Source: an uncultured Oscillibacter sp. (GTDB lineage: Bacteria; Bacillota; Clostridia; Oscillospirales; Oscillospiraceae). From it: a stretch of DNA of 57,465 nt. The stretch is from the NCBI GenBank assembly GCA_910583695.1, contig CAJTZL010000011.1, positions 1-57,465 of the forward strand, given 5' to 3'. The notes under the pieces were generated by a model, which had not been told where the DNA came from, ran no database searches, and was given only the letters and a program-made list of their open reading frames with translations. Positions 6,831-14,111 of the stretch are shown here, piece by piece (within the stretch, counting starts at the first letter, position 1; the number at the start of each line of letters is the position of its first letter). Made by a program: the position numbers and the translations under genes.

Positions 6831-7577
6831 ATGGAATATCAGGCGTTGACAATAGGACTGCCCGACGATTTATTTTCAGGAATACAGCCTTTGCTCTCCT
6901 CTTATATGCATCTTATTTCATCGCAGACCGTGAAAGACGCCGCCCGCTTATTGGAAGAACATCAGTTTCATCTTTTGCTTGTAGATGTCGAATACCTGCG
7001 AAGCGTACATCAGAGTGATTGGCTGGCCGGGATTCGGCGAATTACTTTCGTGCCGGTAATCGTCCTATCTGATACGCCGGAAATAGACTGCCATTTGATG
7101 GTACAGCTTGGAGCAGATATCTGCACGTCAAGCAAACACCCTCATTCCATGATCGCTGACCTGGCTCGGGCCCAGCTGCGCCGGTATACGGAATACAGCC
7201 ATTATATCGGTCCTGGCAGTTTGGAAGTATCTCCATTCCAGGTAGGCGATATTTATATCGACCCGCCCCGCCGTATAGTAAAGGTCCGGGAGCAACTGGT
7301 AGACCTGCGACCTCGCGAGTTTGCGTTGTTGCTCTACTTTATGCGAAACCCCAATGTTGTACTGACTTCCGCACAGATATGCCACCATGCCTGGAAGATG
7401 ACCAGCGGCTACGACAGCGGTATCTCACATCCGATATACTTGCTGCGGAAGAAGATAGAACCACAACCGAATAAACCTTTATATATCCAGACTGTTTACG
7501 GGTTTGGATATCGCTTTACCCCGAATTATGTCGAAACTTGCGATATGTGTGAGAACAATGTGAGAGAATTGTCATAA
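6831..7577 (+). CDS. OmpR-type winged-helix regulator with degenerate receiver
   Basis: This 248-residue protein follows a GGGAGG site. The receiver-like half (about 1-120) has an Asp at the acceptor position (LLLVDVEYL) but lacks the paired acidic residues near the N-terminus (ALTIGLPDDLF) and the canonical lysine motif (GADICTSSKHP). The C-terminal winged helix is intact (LRPREFALLLYFMRNPNVVL; VYGFGYRFTPN). It therefore resembles pseudo-receivers that do not use phosphotransfer. No kinase gene is nearby. A cysteine-containing tail (CDMCENN) follows the DNA-binding domain; a metal- or redox-sensing role for it is only a guess. Confidence 0.75.
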   Translation: MEYQALTIGLPDDLFSGIQPLLSSYMHLISSQTVKDAARLLEEHQFHLLLVDVEYLRSVHQSDWLAGIRRITFVPVIVLSDTPEIDCHLMVQLGADICTSSKHPHSMIADLARAQLRRYTEYSHYIGPGSLEVSPFQVGDIYIDPPRRIVKVREQLVDLRPREFALLLYFMRNPNVVLTSAQICHHAWKMTSGYDSGISHPIYLLRKKIEPQPNKPLYIQTVYGFGYRFTPNYVETCDMCENNVRELS

Positions 7578-7679
7578 CTTTGTCGGATTTTGATGGTAAT
7601 ATATTCCTATCCCGAAAAGGAAGGAATCAATGATATGCAAAACCGTATGGACCTGCAAAATAAGCAAACGCTATCCATA

Positions 7680-7724
7680 AAGCGCACCGCCGTCTCAATC
7701 AAGAGGGGGGCGGTGTGCTTTTAT
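7680..7724 (+). terminator. Rho-independent terminator
   Basis: aagcgcaccgcc and ggcggtgtgctt form a perfect 12-bp stem with a 17-nt loop followed by TTTTATT. It ends transcription from the regulator at 6831 and argues against the overlapping frame at 7590-7847 being a gene. The rest of 7578-7860 shows nothing firm. Confidence 0.8.
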
Positions 7725-7860
7725 TCACAAAAAAGCGGCCCTCTGCGTCGGCAGAAGGCAGAGGATGCTTTATATATCATGTTCGGCAGAAGTCCTCCGT
7801 GTCTTCATGTGGGCAAAAAGGCGGAGCGATACCCTGTTTATCAATAGAAAGGATCTTCGA

Positions 7861-8346
7861 ATGAATAGAAATATGAAATCATACGTTATCAGTCTTTTGG
7901 AAACCTACTCAAAGCGAGAGCGGCAAATTGACCTTCTGCACTATGAAATACGGCATACCACCCGCGTTTCGTCCGAGGAAATGATTGACGGCATGTCTCT
8001 GGGGCATGGGGACGGTATGGGCGGCGGCAAAGGACATATCTCTAACAAAACGATGTACATTGCCTTGAACTATCAAGAAAAAATGGAGCAGATGAATGAG
8101 GAATCCGCGAATGAGATTGCGGAGTGTCTGCTAAAACTGGAAACGGAGCAGAACCGTCTCCGGCACTATGTCTCCCTTTTGGAAAAGCGGGAGGCGGAGG
8201 TGCTTCGTTCGTTTTATTTTGAGGGATATTCCTGGGAAGAGACTGCAAACAGAGTCGGCGTCGTTTTGAGGTCAGCCTATAAGATTAAGAATAAAGTCAT
8301 TAACCATCTTGCGGAGTTGTATGCCTTCAAAACCAGCCTTGGCTGA
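7861..8346 (+). CDS. Sigma-70 region-4-like HTH protein of the mobile element
   Basis: ATG 7861 follows AGAAAGGA. The 161-residue product has a charged helical N-terminal half, a glycine-rich loop (GHGDGMGGGKGH, about residues 50-61), a coiled-coil-prone stretch (about 75-110) and a C-terminal HTH (KREAEVLRSFYFEGYSWEET, then VLRSAYKIKNKVINHLAEL) like that of sigma region 4. Proteins of this shape act as late or excision regulators in prophages and integrative elements. It lies just before the excisionase and integrase genes, consistent with control of element movement, though this is inference. Confidence 0.65.
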   Translation: MNRNMKSYVISLLETYSKRERQIDLLHYEIRHTTRVSSEEMIDGMSLGHGDGMGGGKGHISNKTMYIALNYQEKMEQMNEESANEIAECLLKLETEQNRLRHYVSLLEKREAEVLRSFYFEGYSWEETANRVGVVLRSAYKIKNKVINHLAELYAFKTSLG

Positions 8347-8409
8347 TAGGGCATCTTTAGGGCACCATAAGGGCCAAATAAAGTCACTGTTTTTTCATTC
8401 GTTAGGTAC

Positions 8410-8439
8410 TTGCAAGGGCATTTTAACTTGTGGTATGAT
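8410..8439 (+). promoter_or_regulatory. Promoter upstream of the excisionase-like gene
   Basis: TTGCAA (8410-8415) and TATGAT (8434-8439) are spaced by 18 bp. Transcripts from here would begin just before the hairpin at 8454-8494. Confidence 0.5.
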
Positions 8440-8453
8440 TAGGCTGTGAAAAA

Positions 8454-8494
8454 AAGGATGCTCCTTGGACCACATAGGGCCGGGGAGCATCCTT
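8454..8494 (+). terminator. Leader hairpin or terminator before the excisionase gene
   Basis: aaggatgctcc and ggagcatcctt form a perfect 11-bp stem with a 19-nt loop. It lies within 15 nt of the predicted transcription start of the excisionase gene, so it may attenuate expression or insulate against read-through from the left. Confidence 0.5.
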
Positions 8495-8521
8495 CATTAT
8501 GATTCAATGAGGAGTGGTCAT

Positions 8522-8821
8522 GTGGTACATACCAGAACTATACGAGAGGCGGCAGCCTACTTTCAGGAAGCTGATCCACACACCAGCTTAACAGAGACAG
8601 CAATACGCACGCTGCTGCGCACAGGAGCAGTTCCCAGCGCCCGTGTGGGCAGGAAGTACCTCGTCACCATTGAGGCTCTGGAAGCCTATCTGGAGGGCTC
8701 TACGGGGCCGGAGAAGCCCGTCAAGGTCCCGCCTAGAAAGTGGCAGATCAAGTGGGGGCGCGTTTTATCGGCAAAGGGAAATAAAATAATTCCTTGTAGG
8801 CACCTTGTTTTTGCGCTATAA
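8522..8821 (+). CDS. Excisionase-like MerR/HTH_17 DNA-binding protein
   Basis: GTG 8522 is chosen because AGGAG lies seven bases upstream; ATG 8507 overlaps that site. The 99-residue product has a winged-helix of the excisionase kind (TRTIREAAAYFQEAD, TAIRTLLRTGAVPSARVGRK, then a strand into IEALEAYLEG), followed by a basic tail. It sits directly before the integrase, as Xis genes of tyrosine-recombinase elements do, and would bend DNA at the attachment site to favour excision. Its TAA stop lies inside the -10 box of the integrase promoter. Confidence 0.7.
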   Translation: MVHTRTIREAAAYFQEADPHTSLTETAIRTLLRTGAVPSARVGRKYLVTIEALEAYLEGSTGPEKPVKVPPRKWQIKWGRVLSAKGNKIIPCRHLVFAL

Positions 8822-8822
8822 T
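8794..8822 (+). promoter_or_regulatory. Integrase promoter
   Basis: TTGTAG (8794-8799) and a perfect TATAAT (8817-8822) are 17 bp apart. The box overlaps the last codons and stop of the excisionase gene, so the integrase can be transcribed independently. Confidence 0.65.
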
Positions 8823-8864
8823 AAAGGTGCTGTATCGCAGGGCATGATTGAAAGGAGATGCCTT

Positions 8865-9929
8865 ATGGCGACGAAAACCAAGAAGAAGTACACCTATCTG
8901 ACCAAAGCAATCCAAATGCCTGACGGGACCCGCAAGTATTTCCGGGCCAAAACCCAGGAAGAGCTGGACGAAAAGGTTTTGAAAGCCCAGATTCTGGTCA
9001 ATTCCGGTGTGGACATTTGCAGCGAAGAAACCTTCGGCCACTTCGCCCAAATGTGGTATGACCTCTATAAGAAGCCCTACCTCCGTGAAAACAGCCTGAT
9101 CGCCATTCGCTACGCGCTGAACCAGTACATCCTTCCCGCGATTGGCGGCTATCGGCTTCGGGACATCACGCCCATGCAGATACAGGCCATCATGGCTGGC
9201 CTTTCTGACAAGAGCAATTCCGTGCAGTCAAAGGTTCTGATCAATCTGCGGAGCATCTTCAACACAGCCCAGGAAAACGGTCTGGTGGCAAAGTCCCCGG
9301 TAAGCAATATGCTGAAACCGGGAGGCCGGAAGACGCCGGAGAAGGAGGCCCTGACCGTTCAGGAGAGTAATCTGCTCCTGGAGCGGGTCAAGAACACCCG
9401 GGCGAAGACGTTCCTGCTGACGGCCCTTCACACGGGAATGCGGCGCGGGGAGATCGTGGGACTCCAGTGGGAGGACATCGACTTCGAGGCCAAGGTCATT
9501 CACATCCGGCATAACGCCGTGATCGGCCGGTATGAAACGACGGTCAGTGAGGATATGAAGACGAAAGCAGGGAAGAGGGATGTTCCTCTTTCGGAGGAAC
9601 TGGAGCTTTGGCTGGCGGCGCGGAAGAAGACTTCCCACTCCAAATACGTGATCGCCATGGGGAACCACAAGCCTCTGAGCAAGTCCTCTTACCGGAGCAT
9701 GTGGAAGCTGATCGAGCGGGAACTGCCGGATACCCATGTCACGGCACACATTCTTCGTCACACCTATATTACAAGGCTGTTTGAGGCTGGACTGGACATC
9801 AAGGAGATTCAATACCTGGCTGGGCACAGCACGGTGGATATGACGCTGCGGGTCTACACCCACTATGACCGGCTCTCCCGGAGCGCAAAGACCGCCGAGA
9901 AGGTGAGGGAAGCCCTACGGACCGCATGA
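8865..9929 (+). CDS. int: Tyrosine recombinase (integrase)
   Basis: This 354-residue protein follows AAAGGAGAT. It has an N-terminal arm-binding region rich in Lys/Tyr, a SAM-like core-binding domain (about residues 60-150, FGHFAQMWYDLYKKPYLREN) and a catalytic domain with all key residues: Arg in TALHTGMRRGEIVGLQW (about 190), HxxR in AHILRHTYITR (about 294), a later His in YLAGHSTVDMT, and the tyrosine nucleophile in VYTHYDR (about 330). It resembles Tn916-type and phage integrases of Firmicutes. It would recombine the element with its chromosomal target, evidently the tRNA-Val gene 220 bp downstream. Confidence 0.93.
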   Translation: MATKTKKKYTYLTKAIQMPDGTRKYFRAKTQEELDEKVLKAQILVNSGVDICSEETFGHFAQMWYDLYKKPYLRENSLIAIRYALNQYILPAIGGYRLRDITPMQIQAIMAGLSDKSNSVQSKVLINLRSIFNTAQENGLVAKSPVSNMLKPGGRKTPEKEALTVQESNLLLERVKNTRAKTFLLTALHTGMRRGEIVGLQWEDIDFEAKVIHIRHNAVIGRYETTVSEDMKTKAGKRDVPLSEELELWLAARKKTSHSKYVIAMGNHKPLSKSSYRSMWKLIERELPDTHVTAHILRHTYITRLFEAGLDIKEIQYLAGHSTVDMTLRVYTHYDRLSRSAKTAEKVREALRTA

Positions 9930-10012
9930 TGACCTTATGAGGGCTGAATATGGTGCCGAACCGGAAAAATCCACCGACGCTTAGAGCCGCAACGGATAGA
10001 ACGGTCAAAAAA

Positions 10013-10034
10013 ATTTGCAACAGATTTGCAACAG
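10013..10034 (+). repeat. Perfect 11-bp tandem repeat between int and the tRNA
   Basis: ATTTGCAACAG occurs twice head to tail (10013-10023 and 10024-10034). Its position between the integrase gene and the tRNA 3' end fits arm-type integrase or excisionase binding sites. Confidence 0.5.
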
Positions 10035-10111
10035 CGAGCCCCGAAAACAGGCGAAAATACCCAAAATTAAGGGAAATCCGAGGGGGAAAACTTCCAGCAA
10101 TAGGAAAGGAA

Positions 10112-10145
10112 AAATCCCTCAAAGCCTTGCGGCTCTAAGGGATTT
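10112..10145 (+). terminator. Hairpin terminator after the integrase
   Basis: aaatccct and agggattt plus an inner agcc/ggct stem form a hairpin just before the tRNA-Val 3' end. A and T runs on both sides make it potentially bidirectional, ending both int and the tRNA transcript. No other coding signal is seen in 9930-10148. Confidence 0.55.
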
Positions 10146-10148
10146 CCT

Positions 10149-10170
10149 TGGTGGAGACTACTGGACTCGA
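10149..10170. other. Probable right attachment site at the tRNA-Val 3' end
   Basis: The 3' end of tRNA-Val, including CCA and the acceptor arm, points toward the integrase and marks where AT-rich accessory sequence stops. Elements using tRNA targets usually recreate this end on integration. A second copy of the motif was not seen within 1-9930, so the left site lies outside the window or has decayed. The exact crossover is not defined. Confidence 0.45.
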
Positions 10171-10225
10171 ACCAGTGGCCTCATGCGTGTGAAGCATGCG
10201 CTCTAACCAGCTGAGCTAAGCCTCC
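10149..10225 (-). tRNA. tRNA-Val (anticodon CAC)
   Basis: The reverse strand folds into a full cloverleaf: acceptor GGAGGCT/AGTCTCC with one G-T pair, D arm GCTC/GAGC, anticodon stem CATGC/GCATG with loop TTCACAC, T arm ACTGG/CCAGT around TTCGAGT, and an encoded CCA. Anticodon CAC reads GUG valine codons. It is third in a three-tRNA transcript and the likely integration target of the element to its left. Confidence 0.93.
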
Positions 10226-10246
10226 AAATACCGATTCTGTTTTCTG

Positions 10247-10280
10247 CCCATAAGACGCCGTACCCACGACGTCTTATGGG
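10247..10280 (-). other. Spacer hairpin between tRNA-Glu and tRNA-Val
   Basis: CCCATAAGACG and CGTCTTATGGG form a perfect 11-bp inverted repeat with a 12-nt loop inside the tRNA transcript. It is probably a processing structure; it lacks a T run and is unlikely to terminate. Confidence 0.5.
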
Positions 10281-10281
10281 G

Positions 10282-10356
10282 TGGTGACCCGTACGGGATT
10301 CGAACCCATGTTACAGCCGTGAAAGGGCCGTGTCTTAACCACTTGACCAACGGGCC
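10282..10356 (-). tRNA. tRNA-Glu (anticodon TTC)
   Basis: The reverse strand gives a 75-nt cloverleaf with acceptor GGCCCGT/ACGGGTC, anticodon loop containing CTTTCAC (anticodon TTC), T loop TTCGAAT and an encoded CCA. It is the middle gene of the tRNA cluster. This tRNA type also serves tetrapyrrole synthesis in organisms using glutamyl-tRNA. Confidence 0.93.
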
Positions 10357-10409
10357 ATGGGGGGATGGAGGATTTCACGAAGCGCCGCGAAAGGACGCCT
10401 CATGAAATT

Positions 10410-10486
10410 TGGTAGCGGCACCTGGATTTGAACCGGGGACACTGCGGGTATGAACCGCATGCTCTAGCCAACTGAGCTATGCCGCC
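10410..10486 (-). tRNA. tRNA-Met (anticodon CAT, elongator type)
   Basis: The reverse strand gives a 77-nt cloverleaf with acceptor GGCGGCA/TGCCGCT, anticodon loop TTCATAC and an encoded CCA. The T stem CCCGG/CCAGG contains one C-A mismatch. The acceptor start and paired first position fit elongator Met better than initiator. An Ile tRNA with modified CAT cannot be excluded. Confidence 0.85.
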
Positions 10487-10515
10487 ATGTCTGTCATCCG
10501 TAACGGACAAATGAT

Positions 10516-10545
10516 ACTATAGCAGAAGCCCCCCGGTTTTGTCAA
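10516..10545 (-). promoter_or_regulatory. Promoter of the Met-Glu-Val tRNA operon
   Basis: On the minus strand a perfect TTGACA (10545-10540) and TATAGT (10521-10516) are separated by 18 bp, about 30 bp before tRNA-Met. Confidence 0.8.
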
Positions 10546-10627
10546 GCCTTTCCTTGATTTTTTTTAAAAATTTTCTACAGGGTCCGGCGGGCTTCGCCAA
10601 AGAATAAAATTTTTGCGGATCTCCCCC

Positions 10628-10658
10628 TTGACTCTCCCCTGGGGGGAGGGAGTATCCT
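10628..10658 (+). promoter_or_regulatory. MerR-type promoter with 19-bp spacer and operator dyad
   Basis: TTGACT (10628-10633) and TATCCT (10653-10658) are separated by 19 bp. The spacer holds a CTCCCC/GGGGAG dyad. An over-long spacer with a centred dyad is the signature of MerR-family control and implies autoregulation of the gene at 10701. Confidence 0.75.
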
Positions 10659-10700
10659 GTTCCTGAGCTCAAAATGCACAACGTTGTGGAGGAACCCTTT

Positions 10701-11519
10701 ATGCTGAAGATCGGCGAATTTTCAAAACTATCCAGAGTCAGCATCCGCTCCCTGCGCCGCTATGACGAGGCCGGGCTTCTGGTTCCGGCCTCCATCGACC
10801 CCTTTACCGGTTACCGCTATTACAGCGAACGCCAGCTCCCTGCCGCAAACCGCATCCGGGCTCTCCGGGACATGGGCTTTCCTCTGACCGCCGTTCGGGA
10901 GGTCATGGACTGCTATGAGGATTCCGGAGCGCTGGAACGCTGTTTGCTTTTGCGGCGGGCGGAGGCCCAGGAGGTCATGGAGGAGGCGGCGCGGCGGCTG
11001 CGCCTGCTGGATACAGCTCTGGAACGGCTGAGAAAGGATGAAACCAAGATGAAATACGATGTGACAATCAAAACTCTGCCGGTGCGGCAGGTGGCCAGCG
11101 TGCGGAAGATCATCCCCAATTACGACAGGGAAGGGGACCTGTGGAGCATCTACTGTCAGGAAACCGCCGGGATGAACATCCAGGATGGGGACCCGGTGCT
11201 CTGCACCGCCATGTACTACGACGGTGAGTTTAAGGAGCAGGACGTGGATGTGGAAATCCAGAAGAACGTAGTGGGAACCTACTCTGACACGGAGCACGTG
11301 AAATTCAAAACCGTCCCGGCGGTGCAGGTGGCCTCCGCCACATTCCGGGGGAGCTATGACCAGATTTCCGCCGTGAACGAGGCCGTGGCCGCCTGGGTAG
11401 AGGACAACGGCTGGGCCTTCGACGGCCTGTTCTTCAACATCTACCATGTCAGTCCTCACGAGACACGGAATCCCGAGGAGTTCGTCACAGAAGTGTGCTA
11501 TCCTGTGAAGAGGAAATAA
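10701..11519 (+). CDS. MerR-family regulator with GyrI-like effector-binding domain
   Basis: ATG 10701 has GGAGG eight bases upstream. The 272-residue protein starts with a MerR winged helix (MLKIGEFSKLSRVSIRSLRR, then DPFTGYRYYSERQL), a dimerisation coiled coil (about residues 75-115) and a C-terminal GyrI-like/AraC effector-binding domain (about 118-272, ending EFVTEVCYPVKR). Proteins of this build bind hydrophobic drugs or metabolites and activate promoters with long spacers, often their own. No transporter gene is adjacent, so its regulon is elsewhere or limited to itself. Its 3' end overlaps the convergent gene by 35 bp. Confidence 0.9.
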   Translation: MLKIGEFSKLSRVSIRSLRRYDEAGLLVPASIDPFTGYRYYSERQLPAANRIRALRDMGFPLTAVREVMDCYEDSGALERCLLLRRAEAQEVMEEAARRLRLLDTALERLRKDETKMKYDVTIKTLPVRQVASVRKIIPNYDREGDLWSIYCQETAGMNIQDGDPVLCTAMYYDGEFKEQDVDVEIQKNVVGTYSDTEHVKFKTVPAVQVASATFRGSYDQISAVNEAVAAWVEDNGWAFDGLFFNIYHVSPHETRNPEEFVTEVCYPVKRK

Positions 11520-12072
11520 TGGCCCGCTTCTTTCGCGCGCGGCGGCGGAGCAGGACCACCGCCACATACACGGCGGAGTAAGTCAGAGAGAGCCGGTGGG
11601 CAAACAGGACTTCGTTGTGCAGGGTGTTCAGATGGCTTTGGAAATCCGTGCCGGGAGGGACGAACTGCATTTTAAATTGATGGAAGAAAAAGTTCGGATA
11701 GCTGGACTTTTCCAGCACGGCATAAACATGGCGCTGAACCGTTACCCGGTTTTCAACATCACGCTCCGCAAACACCTGGGCAGAATATTGCATCTTAAAT
11801 TCCAGACCGCTGCCGTCTGTGGCGCGGTAGATCACGGTTCGTTTTTTTGTTGCCTCATGTCGGCGTGCGCTTCGTGAGACCCGCAAGGACACCTGACTGG
11901 CCACGAACTCCCGCTCACCCAGGTCCTCGTATCCCCCCACAGTGAACCAAGCGTCCGGTACGGCGGAAAGAAGAATCGCCAGGGGAAGAAACATACCGTA
12001 AAATAAAATGGCCAGGATCGTAGGTAAGCTCCCGAACCGGCGCTTCGGTTCAGCCTCATCATTCTGTTTCAC
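11485..12072 (-). CDS. Unknown two-segment membrane protein
   Basis: GTG at 12072-12070 is chosen for the AGGAG seven bases before it. The 195-residue protein has one membrane segment near the N-terminus (ILAILFYGMFLPLAILL, about residues 18-35), an extracytoplasmic beta-rich region (about 40-155) and a second hydrophobic segment (LTYSAVYVAVVLL, about 165-180) followed by a strongly basic tail (RRRARKKR). No family is recognised. It converges with the MerR gene and the two 3' ends overlap. A terminator separates it from the GH25 gene upstream, so it may have its own promoter. Confidence 0.6.
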   Translation of the reverse strand: MKQNDEAEPKRRFGSLPTILAILFYGMFLPLAILLSAVPDAWFTVGGYEDLGEREFVASQVSLRVSRSARRHEATKKRTVIYRATDGSGLEFKMQYSAQVFAERDVENRVTVQRHVYAVLEKSSYPNFFFHQFKMQFVPPGTDFQSHLNTLHNEVLFAHRLSLTYSAVYVAVVLLRRRARKKRAIISSSQDSTLL

Positions 12073-12088
12073 AAAACCGCTCCTTCCG

Positions 12089-12128
12089 AAAACGGCGGCG
12101 CATGGGGCTTTTCCATGCGCCGCTGTTT
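12089..12128 (-). terminator. Terminator after the GH25 gene
   Basis: A GC-rich stem of 11 bp or more (GCGGCGCATGG with CCATGCGCCGC) flanked by A and T runs lies just past the stop of the minus-strand GH25 gene. Confidence 0.8.
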
Positions 12129-12130
12129 TC

Positions 12131-13903
12131 TTATCGAATGAACTGGATGTTTGCGTCCACATTGCCGCCGATTCCAGCAATGGAGCACTTGCTGGAGAAC
12201 TGCCAGTAGTCCGGCTGATAGTAGTAGGTGGGGCAGAGCTTTTCCGACTGGTCGCTCTTGTACTCGGGGAACCAGCAAAGATAGGGGGCGATGGCGCCCT
12301 GGTCATATTTTACATAGCCCACATAGGTGCTCTGGTAGATCATGGGCGTGTAGCCCGCCTCCTGGATGCGCTTGCAGAAGGCGATGGCGCAGGCGGTAGC
12401 CATCGCCGGGTCAATGCCGTAAACCCGGTAGGAGGCGTTGCCCATTTCCCAGTCGTAGGCCACGGGCCCGTTGATGTTCAGGCCCCGGAGGCGCTCGATG
12501 ACAAAATCCGCCTCCTCAATGGCTTCCTCCACGGTAATCGCCTGGGCGAAGAAGTATACGCCGGTCTCAATCCCGGCATTCATCGCCCCCTCAATGTTCT
12601 GGCGGTAGAAGGCGTCCTCCGCCAGCTTGCCGGAGGAATAGCCCCGGAGGCCGATACGGACAAAGGCAAAGTCCACACCGTCGTTCCGGACGGCCTGCCA
12701 GTCGATGGTTTCGTTTTCGCTGGCCCGGTTCTGGTAGGCGGAGACGTCAATGCCGAAGCGAGTGCGGAACTGGCTGCCGTTGTAAACCAGCCGGTCGGGA
12801 TGGTCTGCGGACCAAGTGAAGTCTCCGTGCTGGAGACGGCTTCGCTCCGTGCCCGCGTAAACGGGAATTTTTCGGTCGCTGTAGTCGAAGGTCTCCCCGG
12901 TGGTGACGCCGGGGGTGTAAACCTCTCCGGGCTGGATGCCGGGCCCGGCGGGCTGCTCCGGCGCAGAGGGGGCGTTGGGGTCCACGGGAGTGGGCACCAC
13001 CACGATGCCCCAGTCGAAATCGTCCCCGGAGCCGGGGGTTCCGGGCTCCTCTGGCGGAGCAGGCGGCACCGGCGTCACGGGGGCCGACGGCGTGATGGGG
13101 GCCTCCGTGGGAGTGTTGGTGATCTGGGGTGTGACGGAGCTGAGATTGCGAAGCTCTCCGGCAATGGTCACGTTGTCCAGGGTGACGGCCCCGGTGACGC
13201 CGGGAGCGATGAGCAGATCCCCGGAAACGGTCATGTTGGACAGGGAAGCGCCTCCGGCGGCGTTGATTAAAAGACTGCCCTCCACATTGCTGGAATAATC
13301 CCCGCTGGTTTGAATCAGGACCTGAATCATGTTATTCAGCAGGTTCACCAGCTCTGCCCGGGTCAGAGATTCCGTGGGGCGGAAGCTGTTGTCCAGCGCG
13401 TCGGTGATCCAGCCCCTGGCGGAGAGCTCCGCGATATAGGGCCGAGCGTAGTTTGCCACCTGGGCCTCGTCGTGGTATGTAAGAGTATCGCTGCTTCCGC
13501 CCAGCTGGAAGGCCCGGGCCACCATGGTCATGGCCTGCTGGCGGGTGATGCTGTCCCCCGGCAGGGCTTTGCCTTCGCTGCCCAGGTACACCCCGGCGGC
13601 GTTGAGCTTCAAAATGGAGTCCTCCCAGCGGTTTCCACCGGTGTCGGAGAAGGTCCCGGCGGGAGCGGCGGACTGGAACTGGAGGAAGCGGTCCAGAATC
13701 CCGGCGAAGGCCCCTCGGGTGATGGAGGCGTCGGGCCGGAAGGACCCGTCGTCGTAGCCTTGGAGCACGCCGTATTCCTGGCTCCATTTGTTGACGGCGG
13801 CTTCGGCCCAGTGTCCGCCGGTGTCGGTGAAGGCCATGGCGGGAGTGAGGAGCAGGGCCCCGGTCAGGAGGCCGGAGAGGATGCGGAGTCGAATTTGACG
13901 CAT
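12131..13903 (-). CDS. Cell-surface GH25 muramidase with three SLH domains
   Basis: The 590-residue protein begins with a signal peptide (MRQIRLRILSGLLTGALLL...AMA). Three S-layer-homology domains follow (about residues 25-75, 82-135 and 140-195; FTDTGGHWAEAAVNKW, TFSDTGGNRWEDSI, and a third near NYARPYIAELSARGW), then a beta-repeat section (SLSNMTVSGDLLIA), a Pro-rich linker (about 285-345) and a C-terminal GH25 lysozyme domain (about 390-590; FGIDVSAYQN, VAYDWEMGN holding the catalytic Asp/Glu). SLH domains anchor the enzyme to wall polymers, so it acts outside the cell on peptidoglycan. It has its own promoter at 13999-14027. Confidence 0.9.
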   Translation of the reverse strand: MRQIRLRILSGLLTGALLLTPAMAFTDTGGHWAEAAVNKWSQEYGVLQGYDDGSFRPDASITRGAFAGILDRFLQFQSAAPAGTFSDTGGNRWEDSILKLNAAGVYLGSEGKALPGDSITRQQAMTMVARAFQLGGSSDTLTYHDEAQVANYARPYIAELSARGWITDALDNSFRPTESLTRAELVNLLNNMIQVLIQTSGDYSSNVEGSLLINAAGGASLSNMTVSGDLLIAPGVTGAVTLDNVTIAGELRNLSSVTPQITNTPTEAPITPSAPVTPVPPAPPEEPGTPGSGDDFDWGIVVVPTPVDPNAPSAPEQPAGPGIQPGEVYTPGVTTGETFDYSDRKIPVYAGTERSRLQHGDFTWSADHPDRLVYNGSQFRTRFGIDVSAYQNRASENETIDWQAVRNDGVDFAFVRIGLRGYSSGKLAEDAFYRQNIEGAMNAGIETGVYFFAQAITVEEAIEEADFVIERLRGLNINGPVAYDWEMGNASYRVYGIDPAMATACAIAFCKRIQEAGYTPMIYQSTYVGYVKYDQGAIAPYLCWFPEYKSDQSEKLCPTYYYQPDYWQFSSKCSIAGIGGNVDANIQFIR

Positions 13904-13998
13904 AGCTGGTTCCTTTCGTTGGTTTTTGTCGAAATGGCATGTAAAAAAAGTCCGCCGCCCGTCGGGGCCGCGGCAGGGGTCCACGCTGACTGCTATTT

Positions 13999-14046
13999 AT
14001 TATATAGGAAATCCACCCTCCGGTCAATATTTTGCCGTGGATTTCC
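13999..14046 (-). promoter_or_regulatory. GH25 promoter with a perfect 10-bp inverted repeat
   Basis: On the minus strand TTGACC (14027-14022) and TATAAT (14004-13999) are 17 bp apart. ggaaatccac (14007-14016) is perfectly inverted as gtggatttcc (14037-14046); one arm lies inside the spacer and the other upstream of the -35 box. Centres are 30 bp apart, near three helical turns, which fits a repressor dimer pair or looped operator. Confidence 0.6.
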
Positions 14047-14111
14047 AGAAATAACATCCGCTTGCATTTCCTACAGGATATGATAGACTACCCATGGAAA
14101 GGAGAATGAAT

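Noticed and set aside
7590..7847. 85-residue frame between the second regulator and the sigma-like gene
   Set aside because: It spans a strong terminator at 7680-7724, lacks a recognisable domain and ends in arginine/glycine-rich low-quality sequence.
10149..10486. Possible CRISPR-like or repeat structure from regular hairpins in the tRNA region
   Set aside because: The regular structures are three tRNA cloverleaves and their spacers; there are no direct repeats with unique spacers anywhere in the window.
12008..13270. Long plus-strand frame antisense to the GH25 gene
   Set aside because: Gly/Val-rich translation with no domains; it is the mirror of a GC-rich real gene with signal peptide, SLH and GH25 motifs on the other strand.
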